Part shown: piece by piece, positions 50,086 through 59,284 of the stretch | How positions within the stretch are numbered: the stretch's first letter is position 1 | Layout of the letters: each line of letters opens with the position of its first letter | Source: WRGT01 sp964450405 | GTDB lineage: Bacteria; Spirochaetota; UBA4802; UBA5550 | Direction: 5' to 3' | DNA length: 64,000 bases | Assembly (NCBI GenBank): GCA_964450405.1 | Contig: CAYVCQ010000020.1 | Span: 1 to 64,000, forward strand | Translations under genes and position numbers: made by a program | The notes under the pieces: generated by a model | The model's database searches: none | The model's input: the letters and a program-made list of their open reading frames with translations, nothing else | What the model was told of the DNA's origin: nothing

Positions 50086-50964
50086 TTATTTAGTCTTTGC
50101 TAAAATCTTTTTCCTTCTTTCAGATTCTATCGGGTAAAGTAATTTAACGTTGTCAATAGCATCAACTTTAAATTTTTCAGGAATTCTATCATCAAAAATT
50201 GGTGTAATCTGGTTTTTCTTTAAACCATATTTGTCCTGGATAGAACCTGTGTTAAATTCATTTTTAATTTTATAAATTTCAAGTGCCGATTGTTTGGCCA
50301 TTCTGCATAATTGGATGGCATTGATGTGTCTATCTATAATGTAATTCAGCTGCTCTGATTTCAGTCTCTTTCTGCTTTTGATAAATGGTATCTCCGGATC
50401 ACTGACAAACCTTTTAGCCTCATTGTAATTGAAATGACCATTTCTTAGATAACTTTCTGCTTTAGGAGCATCATAGAAAAAATGATAATCTCTTGAGGTG
50501 AATTTTTCATCATAGGGCTTAACATCTAGTAGCGGATCAAAGGGTTTGTTGAAATATGTTGCGTAACCGCTATGCTTATTATAAGTAATAAAGGTTTCGA
50601 CAGTATTATTATCGGCAGAGCATGCGGTTAAAATTTCCTTTGTTCTCTCAATGTAAATAGCAGAGAGGACCTCAAGGGCTTTTATCAATTCCATTTTTAA
50701 ATTAAAATATTTAATTGAAGATGAATCGTAATTTGTACCATAGTATTCCAGAGTTGCCTCTTCGAAATTTTTCATAAGATTTTCGTAAGTTTTCTGATTT
50801 GCCTCGTTGCTGAAGTTTGTCATCATTGGTTTTAATTCGCGAAGTATACCTGTGGTGTAGGAATAGTCCTTAGTAGATCTGACAGCTGCTGAAATTGCAG
50901 AAGCATCGGAATATATTAAGATGATTGAAGTTATTGCAAGTGCAGTTATTTTTAATAGTTTCAT
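50086..50964 (-). CDS. Secreted protein of unknown function
   Basis: 292 residues. A signal peptide is clear (basic KLLK, hydrophobic core, ASA cleavage site near residue 23), with no lipobox Cys, so it is probably periplasmic or secreted. The mature part is charged and mostly helical by composition, with two cysteines (in ILTACSAD and IQLCRMAK). I recognise no domain. Transcribed alone, convergent with rplQ. Confidence 0.75.
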   Translation of the reverse strand: MKLLKITALAITSIILIYSDASAISAAVRSTKDYSYTTGILRELKPMMTNFSNEANQKTYENLMKNFEEATLEYYGTNYDSSSIKYFNLKMELIKALEVLSAIYIERTKEILTACSADNNTVETFITYNKHSGYATYFNKPFDPLLDVKPYDEKFTSRDYHFFYDAPKAESYLRNGHFNYNEAKRFVSDPEIPFIKSRKRLKSEQLNYIIDRHINAIQLCRMAKQSALEIYKIKNEFNTGSIQDKYGLKKNQITPIFDDRIPEKFKVDAIDNVKLLYPIESERRKKILAKTK

Positions 50965-51247
50965 AGTATCCTCTATACGGAATATATCTAGTCATTATAA
51001 GTTCGACAAATGAAAATCATCCCTTGACTATAAATTTATCAGTTGAATGAATTAATCAAAGTTATATAATATGGCATCATTTTGTTAACGAGGACACATA
51101 TATAAGTAGAAGCACCTCTGAAAATAAATTGCTTCCGTAAAATATTTGTTGAATAATTTTGGATTAATTATTGATAATGAAAAATCGATTAAAATTATGT
51201 GCAGTTTGTCAATATTTTTAGTAGATTCGAGAATTGCGGAGTAATAA

Positions 51248-52114
51248 ATGGAAGAAAGTAAAAAAATATCATTCAGGCAGAAAAATCAGACGCTCTGTCC
51301 GGTTTGTACAAATGAATTTTACAGAGAAGAGATGTTTACGGGCAGTGGAAGGTTAATTGCAGAGAAAATAACTGATGAGCTTCGTAGACTATACAAGGAA
51401 AGTCAAAAATTCGGCAAAATATACCCTTTGGCGTATACATTGAACGTATGTCCGAATTGTCTATATACCGCTTACCCGAAAGATTTTAACGATGTTACTG
51501 AGTCAGAAATTGTTAAACTTAAAGAGATGAAACCTGCAAGAAAAAGTGCTTTGGAAAAATTCTTTGGACAGATTAATTTTAACGATGACCGGGATCTTGT
51601 TCTAGGTGCAGCATCATATATGCTGGCAGTTGACTGTTATAGCTTTAGAAGGAAAAATGTGGCACCAACGTTCAAAAAGGGTATCTCTTCTATAAGAGCT
51701 GCATGGCTATTTTCAGATCTTGCTGAACTATACCCGGAACAGCCTTATAAAAAATTATCTTTATTCTTTTATAAAAAATCATATGATTTTTACCTTCAAA
51801 TACTTGATCTTTTGCAGAGCGGAGCTGAGCCGGCTGATGCAGCTGGTAATATGGGGCCTGATACCGATAGAAACTGGGGATACGAAGGAATTCTATATGT
51901 CTCAGCAGTGTTAACTGTTAAATATGGAACAACTGAAAAAGATATGAATAAGCGTATAGAAAATTTTAAAATAAGTAAAAGATATCTAAGCAGACTTTTT
52001 GGTTCAGGAAAATCTTCAAAGAATATTCCAACAGAACTTCTTGAGAAAACCAGAATACTCTACGATAAGATAAACGAAATGCTTGAGCAGTGGGAAGGGG
52101 AAAAAGAAGCTTGA
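51248..52114 (+). CDS. DUF2225 family protein
   Basis: 288 residues. Two cysteine pairs near the N-terminus, CPVC (about 18-21) and CPNC (about 69-72), are the zinc-ribbon-like mark of DUF2225, followed by a helical region with TPR-like character. The family is frequent in spirochaetes and Firmicutes; its function is not established. Its TGA overlaps the truA TTG start (TTGA), so the two genes are coupled. Confidence 0.85.
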   Translation: MEESKKISFRQKNQTLCPVCTNEFYREEMFTGSGRLIAEKITDELRRLYKESQKFGKIYPLAYTLNVCPNCLYTAYPKDFNDVTESEIVKLKEMKPARKSALEKFFGQINFNDDRDLVLGAASYMLAVDCYSFRRKNVAPTFKKGISSIRAAWLFSDLAELYPEQPYKKLSLFFYKKSYDFYLQILDLLQSGAEPADAAGNMGPDTDRNWGYEGILYVSAVLTVKYGTTEKDMNKRIENFKISKRYLSRLFGSGKSSKNIPTELLEKTRILYDKINEMLEQWEGEKEA

Positions 52115-52878
52115 GCAGGTATGCGCTTCTAGTTCAGTATGATGGTACTCCTTTTAATGGTTTTCAGGCGCAGAATAACGGCAGAACCATTCAGGAGGAG
52201 TTTGAGAAGGCAATAGCGGTTATATCAAAAGAAAACATCAGGGTAACTGCATCTGGAAGGACTGATGCAGGGGTACATGCACTGGGACAGGTTATTCATT
52301 TTGATCTTAGTAAAGAGATACCTTTAAAAAAAATTTGTTCAAGTCTTAATGGAATCCTCCCTCAAGAGGTATCCATTAAAAATGCATATAAAGTCGGTTA
52401 TGATTTCCACTCCAGATTTTCTGCAATTCAGCGTGAATATGTGTATTTTATTTACAGGTACCCTCTAAGAACTCCTTTTATGCATCATAAAGCGATGTGG
52501 ATCAATCATTCTTTAGATACTGATTATGTAAGAGAAGTAACCTCTCATCTGATCGGTGAACATGATTTCGCCTCATTTTGTAAAAAAATTTCTCTGAAGA
52601 ATGGAACAATAAGAAAAATTGAATCAATTGATGTAACAGAACAGAATGATTTGATTCGTATTAAAATCAGAGGAAATTCTTTTCTTCACAACATGATTAG
52701 AATTATAGTTGGAACCACTATTCAAATGCATAGAGAAAACAGAGAACCCGGTTATATAAAACAGATTTTAGATGGAAGAGATAGATCAATTGGCGGATTT
52801 ACAGCGCCTCCTTATGGTCTATATTTGAGTAAAATTGTTTATGACCCTCCGTTGAACTTTTATGAATCAGCATTTTAA
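52111..52878 (+). CDS. truA: tRNA pseudouridine(38-40) synthase TruA
   Basis: 255 residues from TTG at 52111. The frame can be extended to a GTG at 52090, but that adds seven residues inside the previous gene, and GGAAGGGG fits as SD about 10 nt before the TTG. Catalytic Asp52 lies in ASGRTDAGVHALGQV; the family start YALLVQYDGTPFNGFQ and HDFASFCK segments are intact. Isomerises uridines 38-40 of the anticodon arm. Confidence 0.93.
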   Translation: MSRYALLVQYDGTPFNGFQAQNNGRTIQEEFEKAIAVISKENIRVTASGRTDAGVHALGQVIHFDLSKEIPLKKICSSLNGILPQEVSIKNAYKVGYDFHSRFSAIQREYVYFIYRYPLRTPFMHHKAMWINHSLDTDYVREVTSHLIGEHDFASFCKKISLKNGTIRKIESIDVTEQNDLIRIKIRGNSFLHNMIRIIVGTTIQMHRENREPGYIKQILDGRDRSIGGFTAPPYGLYLSKIVYDPPLNFYESAF

Positions 52879-52881
52879 TTA

Positions 52882-52912
52882 TTGACATTATTCTCTCATT
52901 TTTAAGTATAAC
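52882..52912 (+). promoter_or_regulatory. Promoter for the outer-membrane-protein/lipoprotein pair
   Basis: TTGACA at 52882-52887; AGTATAAC follows (TATAAC 52907-52912 at 19 nt, or AGTATA at 17 nt). Start near 52918, about 30 nt before the ATG at 52948. Confidence 0.5.
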
Positions 52913-52947
52913 AAAGAAATAGACAAAGGATCTGGAACAGTTAACTA

Positions 52948-53517
52948 ATGAAAAAAAGTATAATTTACACATCAGTCTTCGCGGCTGTATTTTTTCTGGC
53001 AGTTGATGCTTTTCCTGCTAGCTCAAGGAAGAAATATTTTTCCAGACCTCAGGTGGGGGTATGGTACGGACCGGTTACTCCGGTTGGGGACACCGGTGAA
53101 CATGTAGAAACCGATCTTGGCGGCGGAGCATTTTTCAGGTATAATCTTCCATTTGAATTGTTTAAGGTAGGTTTGGATTCTTCATACCAGGCATATGAAT
53201 CGAAGGGTGTTGATGAACTGGAGCTTATCCCGACATATTTTAATGTACTTTTTCTATTGCCGATTGATATCCCCATAAGGATACAGTTAAAGGGCGGAGC
53301 AGGTCTTTGTCATGTAAAAATGCAGCCGGATAATGTTTCACAGTGGGATCCGATGTTTATGGCTGGAACAGAAATATCTTTCCCTGCAGGAAAAATGGCA
53401 AATATTGCACTGAGGATAGATTATATCTGTATTTACGAAAAGTATCTTTCGGGAGCGACTCAGAATGGATATGTTATTAATGCGGGAATTTCTCTATACT
53501 TTAATCTTAACTTGTAA
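52948..53517 (+). CDS. Putative outer-membrane beta-barrel protein
   Basis: 189 residues. Signal peptide of about 24 residues (hydrophobic core, then FPASS). The mature part shows alternating strands typical of small barrels: RYNLPFELFKVGLDSSYQAY, ELELIPTYFNVLFLLP, IPIRIQLKGGAGL, MANIALRIDYICIY, and a final strand YVINAGISLYFNLNL. No named family is recognised. 18 nt before a lipoprotein gene, so probably co-transcribed and possibly partnered with it. Confidence 0.65.
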   Translation: MKKSIIYTSVFAAVFFLAVDAFPASSRKKYFSRPQVGVWYGPVTPVGDTGEHVETDLGGGAFFRYNLPFELFKVGLDSSYQAYESKGVDELELIPTYFNVLFLLPIDIPIRIQLKGGAGLCHVKMQPDNVSQWDPMFMAGTEISFPAGKMANIALRIDYICIYEKYLSGATQNGYVINAGISLYFNLNL

Positions 53518-53535
53518 ACTGGTGTTGAATATATA

Positions 53536-54891
53536 ATGAAATATAAAATAATATTATTGTTGATGGTCACTTTCGGTTTTGCTGCATGCGGTGATACTCC
53601 GATTTTTACAGAAATGAAAACGAACAGATTGAAAGTAGTAATTAAGGGTACATTTGAATCTGAGGGGATTTCTCATTTTGCTGATATGAATGTGTTACCT
53701 GTAAATGGAGCATTGATACAGGATGATTCGGTTGATAATGTTACTGCCGGTACAAATGATATTCTTCCTACAACCTTTATGCTGGATATTGCCGAGTTAA
53801 GATTAAATGGTCAAAAATTTGCGAATTATAGACAGGTGATTGAGGCATCACTTGCGGGAGATGGTTCAGCTGAGACGTTATTCAATGGAACAGGCGTTGT
53901 TCTGAAAAATGATGATCCACAGCAGGGTCATTATGATACGGTTCATATTTTTTTAAGAAAAATGGCCTTTGACAGCGCCATGATTTATCAATCGGTTGGC
54001 AGCACTATGTCATATGAAAAACCTGCGATTGTTGTTTTTCATGAAAATGATAGAAATGGCTATGATTTTAACCAGCTCCAGGTTAATTCATACTGGGATA
54101 GTTTAAGATTTGAACAGTTGGATTTATTGCGATGTTTCCCTATTTCTATACCAATCATCGGAGGACTTGAGTATAATCGGGATTTCGCAGAAACGGTTCT
54201 TGAAATACGTTTTGTTATAAAGAATTTTGTAAAAAAATATGAATATGATTACTATGATACAGGAGTATTCAAGACAGCTCATTACTATGCACCATCAGAT
54301 TGGTTGAGAGATGTAAGAGCAGGAGAAAGCGATATAGGTAGGAATCTTCATGCTGTTGCTAGGGCTTATATCCCAGGTAAAACAGGAATAATTTCTGGTT
54401 CAGGTGCTGGAGCTAATAGATATGTAATTGCAATCCCGTCTTCAGAAAACATAAATGATTATACAATTTCTGCAGATGGAAATACTTTGAGATCAAATAA
54501 TAAATGTGATCTTCCACAACCTCCTTCGTATCCTGGACCATATATTGAAGCAATTCTTGATTATTATTTGAAGTATGAAGATTACAAAAATATTTATAAT
54601 ACCAAATTACAGAGTAAAACATTAGTTGCTACCGATTGCTGGGGATTTGATTCGGCTGCCGGTACACCGAACTATACGGATTCCTGGAATACTTATGAAG
54701 CCGAAGTTGATAATTTCAAAATTGCTCCATATATAGTAATTGCTGATGGATCCGGGAATTATGTGTTTAACAAAGTTGCTCCAGGAAATTACAATGTGTA
54801 TAGAGCAACGGTTGCACCTGCATATGGAAGTTTATTTACTGACGGTCAGTTTGTTCAAGTTGGTACAACAGTAACTGTCACAGCACCTTAA
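53536..54891 (+). CDS. Putative large lipoprotein, unknown function
   Basis: 451 residues. Signal MKYKIILLLMVTFGFAAC with lipobox FAAC (Cys18). The mature part has many beta-strand-like segments and Thr/Asn/Asp-rich loops and a carbohydrate-binding-like ending (VFNKVAPGNYNVYRATV, similar to a prealbumin or carboxypeptidase regulatory-like repeat). No catalytic motif is visible. Likely outer-membrane surface lipoprotein, downstream of the beta-barrel gene. Confidence 0.72.
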   Translation: MKYKIILLLMVTFGFAACGDTPIFTEMKTNRLKVVIKGTFESEGISHFADMNVLPVNGALIQDDSVDNVTAGTNDILPTTFMLDIAELRLNGQKFANYRQVIEASLAGDGSAETLFNGTGVVLKNDDPQQGHYDTVHIFLRKMAFDSAMIYQSVGSTMSYEKPAIVVFHENDRNGYDFNQLQVNSYWDSLRFEQLDLLRCFPISIPIIGGLEYNRDFAETVLEIRFVIKNFVKKYEYDYYDTGVFKTAHYYAPSDWLRDVRAGESDIGRNLHAVARAYIPGKTGIISGSGAGANRYVIAIPSSENINDYTISADGNTLRSNNKCDLPQPPSYPGPYIEAILDYYLKYEDYKNIYNTKLQSKTLVATDCWGFDSAAGTPNYTDSWNTYEAEVDNFKIAPYIVIADGSGNYVFNKVAPGNYNVYRATVAPAYGSLFTDGQFVQVGTTVTVTAP

Positions 54892-54925
54892 AGCATGAAT
54901 CACAAATATTAATATAGGTCACAAA

Positions 54926-56146
54926 ATGTCACAGAAAATAATAGTACAGAAATACGGAGGGACTTCAGTAAAGTCTCCGGAACGGATAAAAGCTGTAGCA
55001 CAGAGAGTTAAGAGTTATACAGAGAATGGTTTTTCCGTAGTGGTTGTTCTCTCCGCGATGGGGAAGACAACTGATGTTCTTATTGATCTTGCAAAGGAGC
55101 TTTCGGACAATCCGTCTAAACGCGAAATGGATATGCTTTTATCTACTGGTGAGCAGGTATCTATTGCACTCCTCGCCATTGCTCTTCATGATATCGGGAT
55201 TGATGCTGTATCATATACCGGTTCACAGATAAAGATGATGACAGACGGAAATTTCTCCAACGCGAAGATTGCCAATATTTCAACAGATAAAATAATGAAG
55301 GCTCTCACGGAGAACAAGGTGGTTATTGTTGCCGGTTTTCAAGGGATAGATGAAGATGATAATATTACTACACTCGGTCGCGGCGGATCTGATACGTCGG
55401 CTGTTGCCCTTGCAGCAGTTCTCGGAACCCGTGATTGTGAAATATATACAGATGTGAATGGAGTCTACACCGCAGATCCAAGAATGATATCTAATACAAA
55501 AAAACTTAATGAAATCAGTTATGACGAGATGCTTGAATTGGCAAGACTTGGAGCTGGAGTTCTGCATTCAAGATCAGTTGAGTTTGCAAAGAAATATAAA
55601 ATCAGGCTGCATGTAAGGTCAAGTTTTTCGTTTGAAGAAGGGACTATTGTAATGCCAATGGAGGAGATGATGGAAAAATTTATCATTAGCGGGATTACAG
55701 CGAAACAGGATGAAGCAAAAGTTACCATCAGAGAGATACCTGATATGCCGGGAATATCCGCAAAACTTTTTAATGAGTTGGGTAAATATAAAATTTATGT
55801 AAATATGATTGTTCAGTCAACTGGACATGACAATAAAGCTTCAATTTCTTTTACAGTAAAAAAAGAGGATCTTTCAAAAACAATTGAACTATGTAATGAA
55901 CTGAATAAAGTTTTCGGCGGAAGTGCCGTCGAGGCCAAAGAGGGGATAGCGATAGTATCAGCTGTTGGAGTAGGGATGCTATCATCATACGGTGTTGCAG
56001 GTAAGATGTTCGGTGTTCTGTCGGAGCAGAATATAAATATTGAAATGATCTCTACCTCTGAGATCGGAATTTCCTGCGTTATTGACTCAATGTATGCAGA
56101 ACTTGCCGCTAAACTTCTTCACAAAGCATTTATAGAAGCAGTCTGA
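54926..56146 (+). CDS. lysC: Aspartate kinase
   Basis: 406 residues, monofunctional. Amino acid kinase domain with KYGGTSVKSPERIK at the start and TLGRGGSDTSAVALAAVL (about 146-163), plus two C-terminal ACT domains (about 262-400, e.g. VGVGMLSSYGVAGKMFGVL) that bind feedback inhibitors lysine and/or threonine. First step of the aspartate pathway. Followed after 2 nt by ddl, linking lysine/diaminopimelate supply to wall synthesis. Confidence 0.97.
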   Translation: MSQKIIVQKYGGTSVKSPERIKAVAQRVKSYTENGFSVVVVLSAMGKTTDVLIDLAKELSDNPSKREMDMLLSTGEQVSIALLAIALHDIGIDAVSYTGSQIKMMTDGNFSNAKIANISTDKIMKALTENKVVIVAGFQGIDEDDNITTLGRGGSDTSAVALAAVLGTRDCEIYTDVNGVYTADPRMISNTKKLNEISYDEMLELARLGAGVLHSRSVEFAKKYKIRLHVRSSFSFEEGTIVMPMEEMMEKFIISGITAKQDEAKVTIREIPDMPGISAKLFNELGKYKIYVNMIVQSTGHDNKASISFTVKKEDLSKTIELCNELNKVFGGSAVEAKEGIAIVSAVGVGMLSSYGVAGKMFGVLSEQNINIEMISTSEIGISCVIDSMYAELAAKLLHKAFIEAV

Positions 56147-56148
56147 AT

Positions 56149-57249
56149 ATGATAAAAGTCGGAGTGCTATATGGTGGAAGATCCGGAGAACATGATGTTT
56201 CCAGATGTTCTGCTGCATCTGTGATCAAATATCTTGATAAATCAAAATATGAAGTTACTGCAATCGGTATTGGTCATGATGGGAGATGGCATGTTCAGGA
56301 CTCGCCTGAGTTTGTTGAGGATAAGGATTTCGGAACTGTTTTAAATCTTAGGAAGACTGGAAACTGGTTTGTTAATCATTATGAAAGAGATGGAAAGCTT
56401 TTTCTATTTAACTCGGAGTCTGGTAAAGAGCTGGGTGTTGATGTAATATTCCCTGTAGTTCATGGAACATTCTGTGAAGATGGAACCCTTCAGGGGCTTC
56501 TTGAGCTTGCAATGGTTCCATACGTGGGTGCGGATGTTATCGGTTCGGCAATCGGGATGGATAAAGATGTAGCAAAACGTCTTTTACGTGACGCTGGAAT
56601 TCCAGTTGTTGACTGGATTATGGTTTCTAAGCGTCAGTGGGATAAAACAAGGAAAAGTTTAATAGATGAAATTGTTAATAAAACAGGTTTTCCATGTTTT
56701 ATTAAACCATGTAATGCCGGATCATCTGTGGGGATATCAAAAGTTAAAAGCACGGATTCTCTGGAAAAGGCCATTGATGATGCATTTCAATGGGACAATA
56801 AAATTCTTATAGAAAAAGGGATAAATGCAAGAGAGATAGAATTTTCAGTTATAGGAAATGATGAACCTGAAGCATCAACTCCAGGCGAAATCAGGCCTAA
56901 GCACGAATTTTATTCTTATGAAGCAAAATATATAGACTCAAATGGGGCGGAACTTGTAATCCCTGCTGATATTGATCCGGAGTTAACTGAAAAAATGAAA
57001 CAGATTGCTGTGGAAGGGTATTCAGCCCTATGCTGCAGTGGTATGGCTAGAGTGGATTTTTTTCTGGAGAAAGAATCCGGTAAGTTTTATATAAATGAAA
57101 TCAATACTCTTCCAGGTTTTACCAGTATAAGTATGTATCCTAAATTGTGGGAAAAATCCGGAATTAAATATTCATATCTTCTCGAAAAACTTATAGGACT
57201 GGCCTTCGAGCGCAGAGATAATAAAAATCGACTGAAAACCGAGTTTTAA
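56149..57249 (+). CDS. ddl: D-alanine--D-alanine ligase
   Basis: 366 residues, ATP-grasp enzyme. GGRSGEHDVS at residues 9-18, ATP-binding stretch PCFIKPCNAGSSVGISKV and C-terminal INEINTLPGFTSISMYPKLW, with the catalytic Asn/Glu metal ligands. Joins two D-Ala for peptidoglycan precursors. Starts 2 nt after lysC, so it is an operon. Confidence 0.97.
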   Translation: MIKVGVLYGGRSGEHDVSRCSAASVIKYLDKSKYEVTAIGIGHDGRWHVQDSPEFVEDKDFGTVLNLRKTGNWFVNHYERDGKLFLFNSESGKELGVDVIFPVVHGTFCEDGTLQGLLELAMVPYVGADVIGSAIGMDKDVAKRLLRDAGIPVVDWIMVSKRQWDKTRKSLIDEIVNKTGFPCFIKPCNAGSSVGISKVKSTDSLEKAIDDAFQWDNKILIEKGINAREIEFSVIGNDEPEASTPGEIRPKHEFYSYEAKYIDSNGAELVIPADIDPELTEKMKQIAVEGYSALCCSGMARVDFFLEKESGKFYINEINTLPGFTSISMYPKLWEKSGIKYSYLLEKLIGLAFERRDNKNRLKTEF

Positions 57250-57359
57250 GCCGCATTTAGTTTATAAGATCTATTTTAGCAAAATAGCGAAAAAATATTA
57301 GTTTTGCTTTCCAGCGAGAAGAAGGAACATCTTTTATTAGAAGCAGGTTACCAGCACTG

Positions 57360-57463
57360 TTTAAAAACGAGAAGTTTTTAAATTGTGATAAATATAACTG
57401 AATTGTTATAATGATTTCAGGGCTTAGACGCAAAAAGCTTCCTGCGGGTGAGTTTTCAGGAAG
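57360..57463 (+). repeat. Two hairpins in the ddl-pssA gap
   Basis: TTTAAAAAC/GTTTTTAAA (57360-57368, 57374-57382; loop GAGAA) is a perfect 9-bp stem. CTTCCTG/CAGGAAG (57438-57444, 57457-57463) is a perfect 7-bp stem. The first may terminate the lysC-ddl transcript, although no T-tract follows. Confidence 0.4.
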
Positions 57464-57476
57464 TTACTTATTTATC

Positions 57477-57505
57477 TTGACAATTTATAACGCAATCATT
57501 TAAAT
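57477..57505 (+). promoter_or_regulatory. Promoter for pssA-moaC
   Basis: TTGACA at 57477-57482, 17 nt spacer, TTAAAT at 57500-57505. Start would lie about 25 nt before the pssA ATG. Confidence 0.45.
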
Positions 57506-57537
57506 TTCTATTAAAATATTAAAAACCGGGATAGAAT

Positions 57538-58287
57538 ATGAGCAGAAGAAAATCAGTTATTCCAAGTCTTTTTACAATGGGGAACATGTTAATGGGATTT
57601 ACCTCCATTTTGTTCTCTGCAAAGTATTTAACAACTTATGGTGATCATGATTATTTAGTTATAGCAGGTGTTTTAATATTCATTGGAGCTATTTTTGATG
57701 CATTTGACGGCACTATTGCCAGAGCACTCAATGTGGAGAGTGAAATTGGAATGCAGCTTGATTCTTTAGCTGATGCTGTTTCCTACGGTATTGCACCTGG
57801 TGTGCTGGCATATCAGGCATATCTTAATAAGCTGCCGGAATTTTTTGGAGTCAGTGTAGGTATCCTTGTAGCGGCTATATTTCCGGTATGTGCTTTATAC
57901 AGACTTGCCAGATTTAACTGTGAAGAGGGTGGAAAAGGCTTTGTGGGATTGCCGTCTCCTCCGGCTGGGGTTATTGTCGCCATTGTTCCGACATTATATA
58001 GTGTGAATGTTTTATTTCTAGGTGAACTTTATCTTGATGTAAATCTTTATATATATATGGTATTTTTTATAATAGTCGCTCTATTAATGGTTTCCAGTAT
58101 AGATTATTCAAAACTTTTTGCAGATCTATGGAGTAAGGGTAAAACAGTTAGAATAGTCGGAATTTCAATAATTGTTATCCTTCTATTTATATTTAAAACA
58201 TGGGCGATTTTCGGAATTTCAGCAATTTATATTCTATGGGGAATTATAAAGTATATTTATAAACTCGTTAATAGACGAAAAGAGTAA
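57538..58287 (+). CDS. pssA: CDP-diacylglycerol--serine O-phosphatidyltransferase
   Basis: 249 residues with about seven to eight membrane helices. The CDP-alcohol phosphotransferase motif D-G-x2-A-R-x8-G-x3-D-x3-D is seen as DGTIARALNVESEIGMQLD plus SLAD (about residues 60-82). The N-terminal RRKSVIPSLFTMGNMLMGF is typical of class II PssA. Makes phosphatidylserine, precursor of phosphatidylethanolamine. 4 nt before moaC; the pairing has no obvious pathway logic. Confidence 0.95.
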   Translation: MSRRKSVIPSLFTMGNMLMGFTSILFSAKYLTTYGDHDYLVIAGVLIFIGAIFDAFDGTIARALNVESEIGMQLDSLADAVSYGIAPGVLAYQAYLNKLPEFFGVSVGILVAAIFPVCALYRLARFNCEEGGKGFVGLPSPPAGVIVAIVPTLYSVNVLFLGELYLDVNLYIYMVFFIIVALLMVSSIDYSKLFADLWSKGKTVRIVGISIIVILLFIFKTWAIFGISAIYILWGIIKYIYKLVNRRKE

Positions 58288-58291
58288 TTTA

Positions 58292-58762
58292 ATGGAATTC
58301 TCACACTATAGTGAAGATGGAAGAGCTGTGATGGTAGATATCAGCTCTAAAGCTTCATCAGAAAGATATGCCCGGGCCTGTTCTTTTGTAAAAATGGATA
58401 AGGCTACAATTCATGCAATTGAGAATAAACTTCTTCCAAAAGGTGATATTTTCGAAGTTGCAAGAATTGCAGGAATTTTGGCTGCCAAAAAAACTTCAGA
58501 TCTTATACCGATGTGTCATCCGCTGAAACTTGATTATATTAATGTTACTATAAAAATAGATTCTCTAAAATCTGTTGTGGAGATTTTTTCAGAGGTTAAA
58601 CTCAGCGGAAAAACCGGGGTAGAAATGGAGGCTCTCACGGCAGCATCTGTCGCTGCTCTTACGATTTATGATATGTGCAAGGCAGTAGATAAAAATATGG
58701 TTATAGATGGATGCAGACTTGTTGAGAAAAAAGGTGGAAAATCAGATTATCTCTCTCTTTAA
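58292..58762 (+). CDS. moaC: Cyclic pyranopterin monophosphate synthase MoaC
   Basis: 156 residues. DLIPMCHPLKLDYI (substrate loop), GVEMEALTAASVAALTIYDMCKAVDK (catalytic Lys/Asp region) are complete. Second enzyme of molybdenum cofactor biosynthesis. No other moa or moe gene is in the window. Co-transcribed with pssA by spacing of 4 nt. Confidence 0.97.
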   Translation: MEFSHYSEDGRAVMVDISSKASSERYARACSFVKMDKATIHAIENKLLPKGDIFEVARIAGILAAKKTSDLIPMCHPLKLDYINVTIKIDSLKSVVEIFSEVKLSGKTGVEMEALTAASVAALTIYDMCKAVDKNMVIDGCRLVEKKGGKSDYLSL

Positions 58763-58871
58763 ACGGATTTGTATATATTTACCAGCAGTTCTTAATCCCT
58801 TTTAAAATTTTTAAATAATATTGTAGTTTTTTAATAAATTAATCTTGAAATTAAAAAGCGCATTTGTATAA

Positions 58872-58913
58872 TTGAATTGTTAGCACTCGTTTAGGTGAGT
58901 GCTAACAATTCAA
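58872..58913 (+). promoter_or_regulatory. CIRCE operator (HrcA site) with 8-nt spacer
   Basis: Core TTAGCACTC (58880-58888) and GAGTGCTAA (58897-58905) are an exact CIRCE pair. The full complementary arms run 17 bp (58872-58888 and 58897-58913). The spacer is GTTTAGGT, 8 nt, where 9 is standard. It lies about 50 nt before groES. HrcA, the repressor, is not encoded here. Confidence 0.93.
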
Positions 58914-58961
58914 AAAAGTCGAATTTAATACAAACCTATATTAATTCTTAAGGAGGCTAAT

Positions 58962-59246
58962 ATGGCTATAAAACCAATAGGTGACAGAGTTTTAGTTCAA
59001 TTGATCGATGAGGACGTAACAAAAGTGGGTTCTCTTTATGTTCCAGACACAGCAAAGGAAAAACCTTCACGCGGTAAAGTTGTTGCTGTAGGAGAAGGAA
59101 GACTTGATGGAAAGGATCTTGTTCCAATGAGAGTCAAAGTGGGAGACAAAGTTCTTTTCGGAAAATATGCAGGTGTGGAATTAAAGTATGAGGACAAAGA
59201 ATACTTAATCCTAAACGAGCATGATATTTTAGTAGTAATAGACTAA
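58962..59246 (+). CDS. groES: Co-chaperonin GroES
   Basis: 94 residues. KPIGDRVLVQLI start, mobile loop (EDVTKVGSLYVPDTAKEKPSRGKVVAVG) and the end EYLILNEHDILVVID. Forms the lid of the GroEL cage. AAGGAGG lies before the ATG. Controlled with groEL by the CIRCE site upstream. Confidence 0.98.
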   Translation: MAIKPIGDRVLVQLIDEDVTKVGSLYVPDTAKEKPSRGKVVAVGEGRLDGKDLVPMRVKVGDKVLFGKYAGVELKYEDKEYLILNEHDILVVID

Positions 59247-59284
59247 TTAACCAGACGGAAAAAATCTTAAGTAAGGAGATAAAA

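Noticed and set aside
54892..54925. Lysine riboswitch before lysC
   Set aside because: Only 34 nt separate it from the previous gene, far too short for an L-box, and no such structure lies in the gene end by eye.
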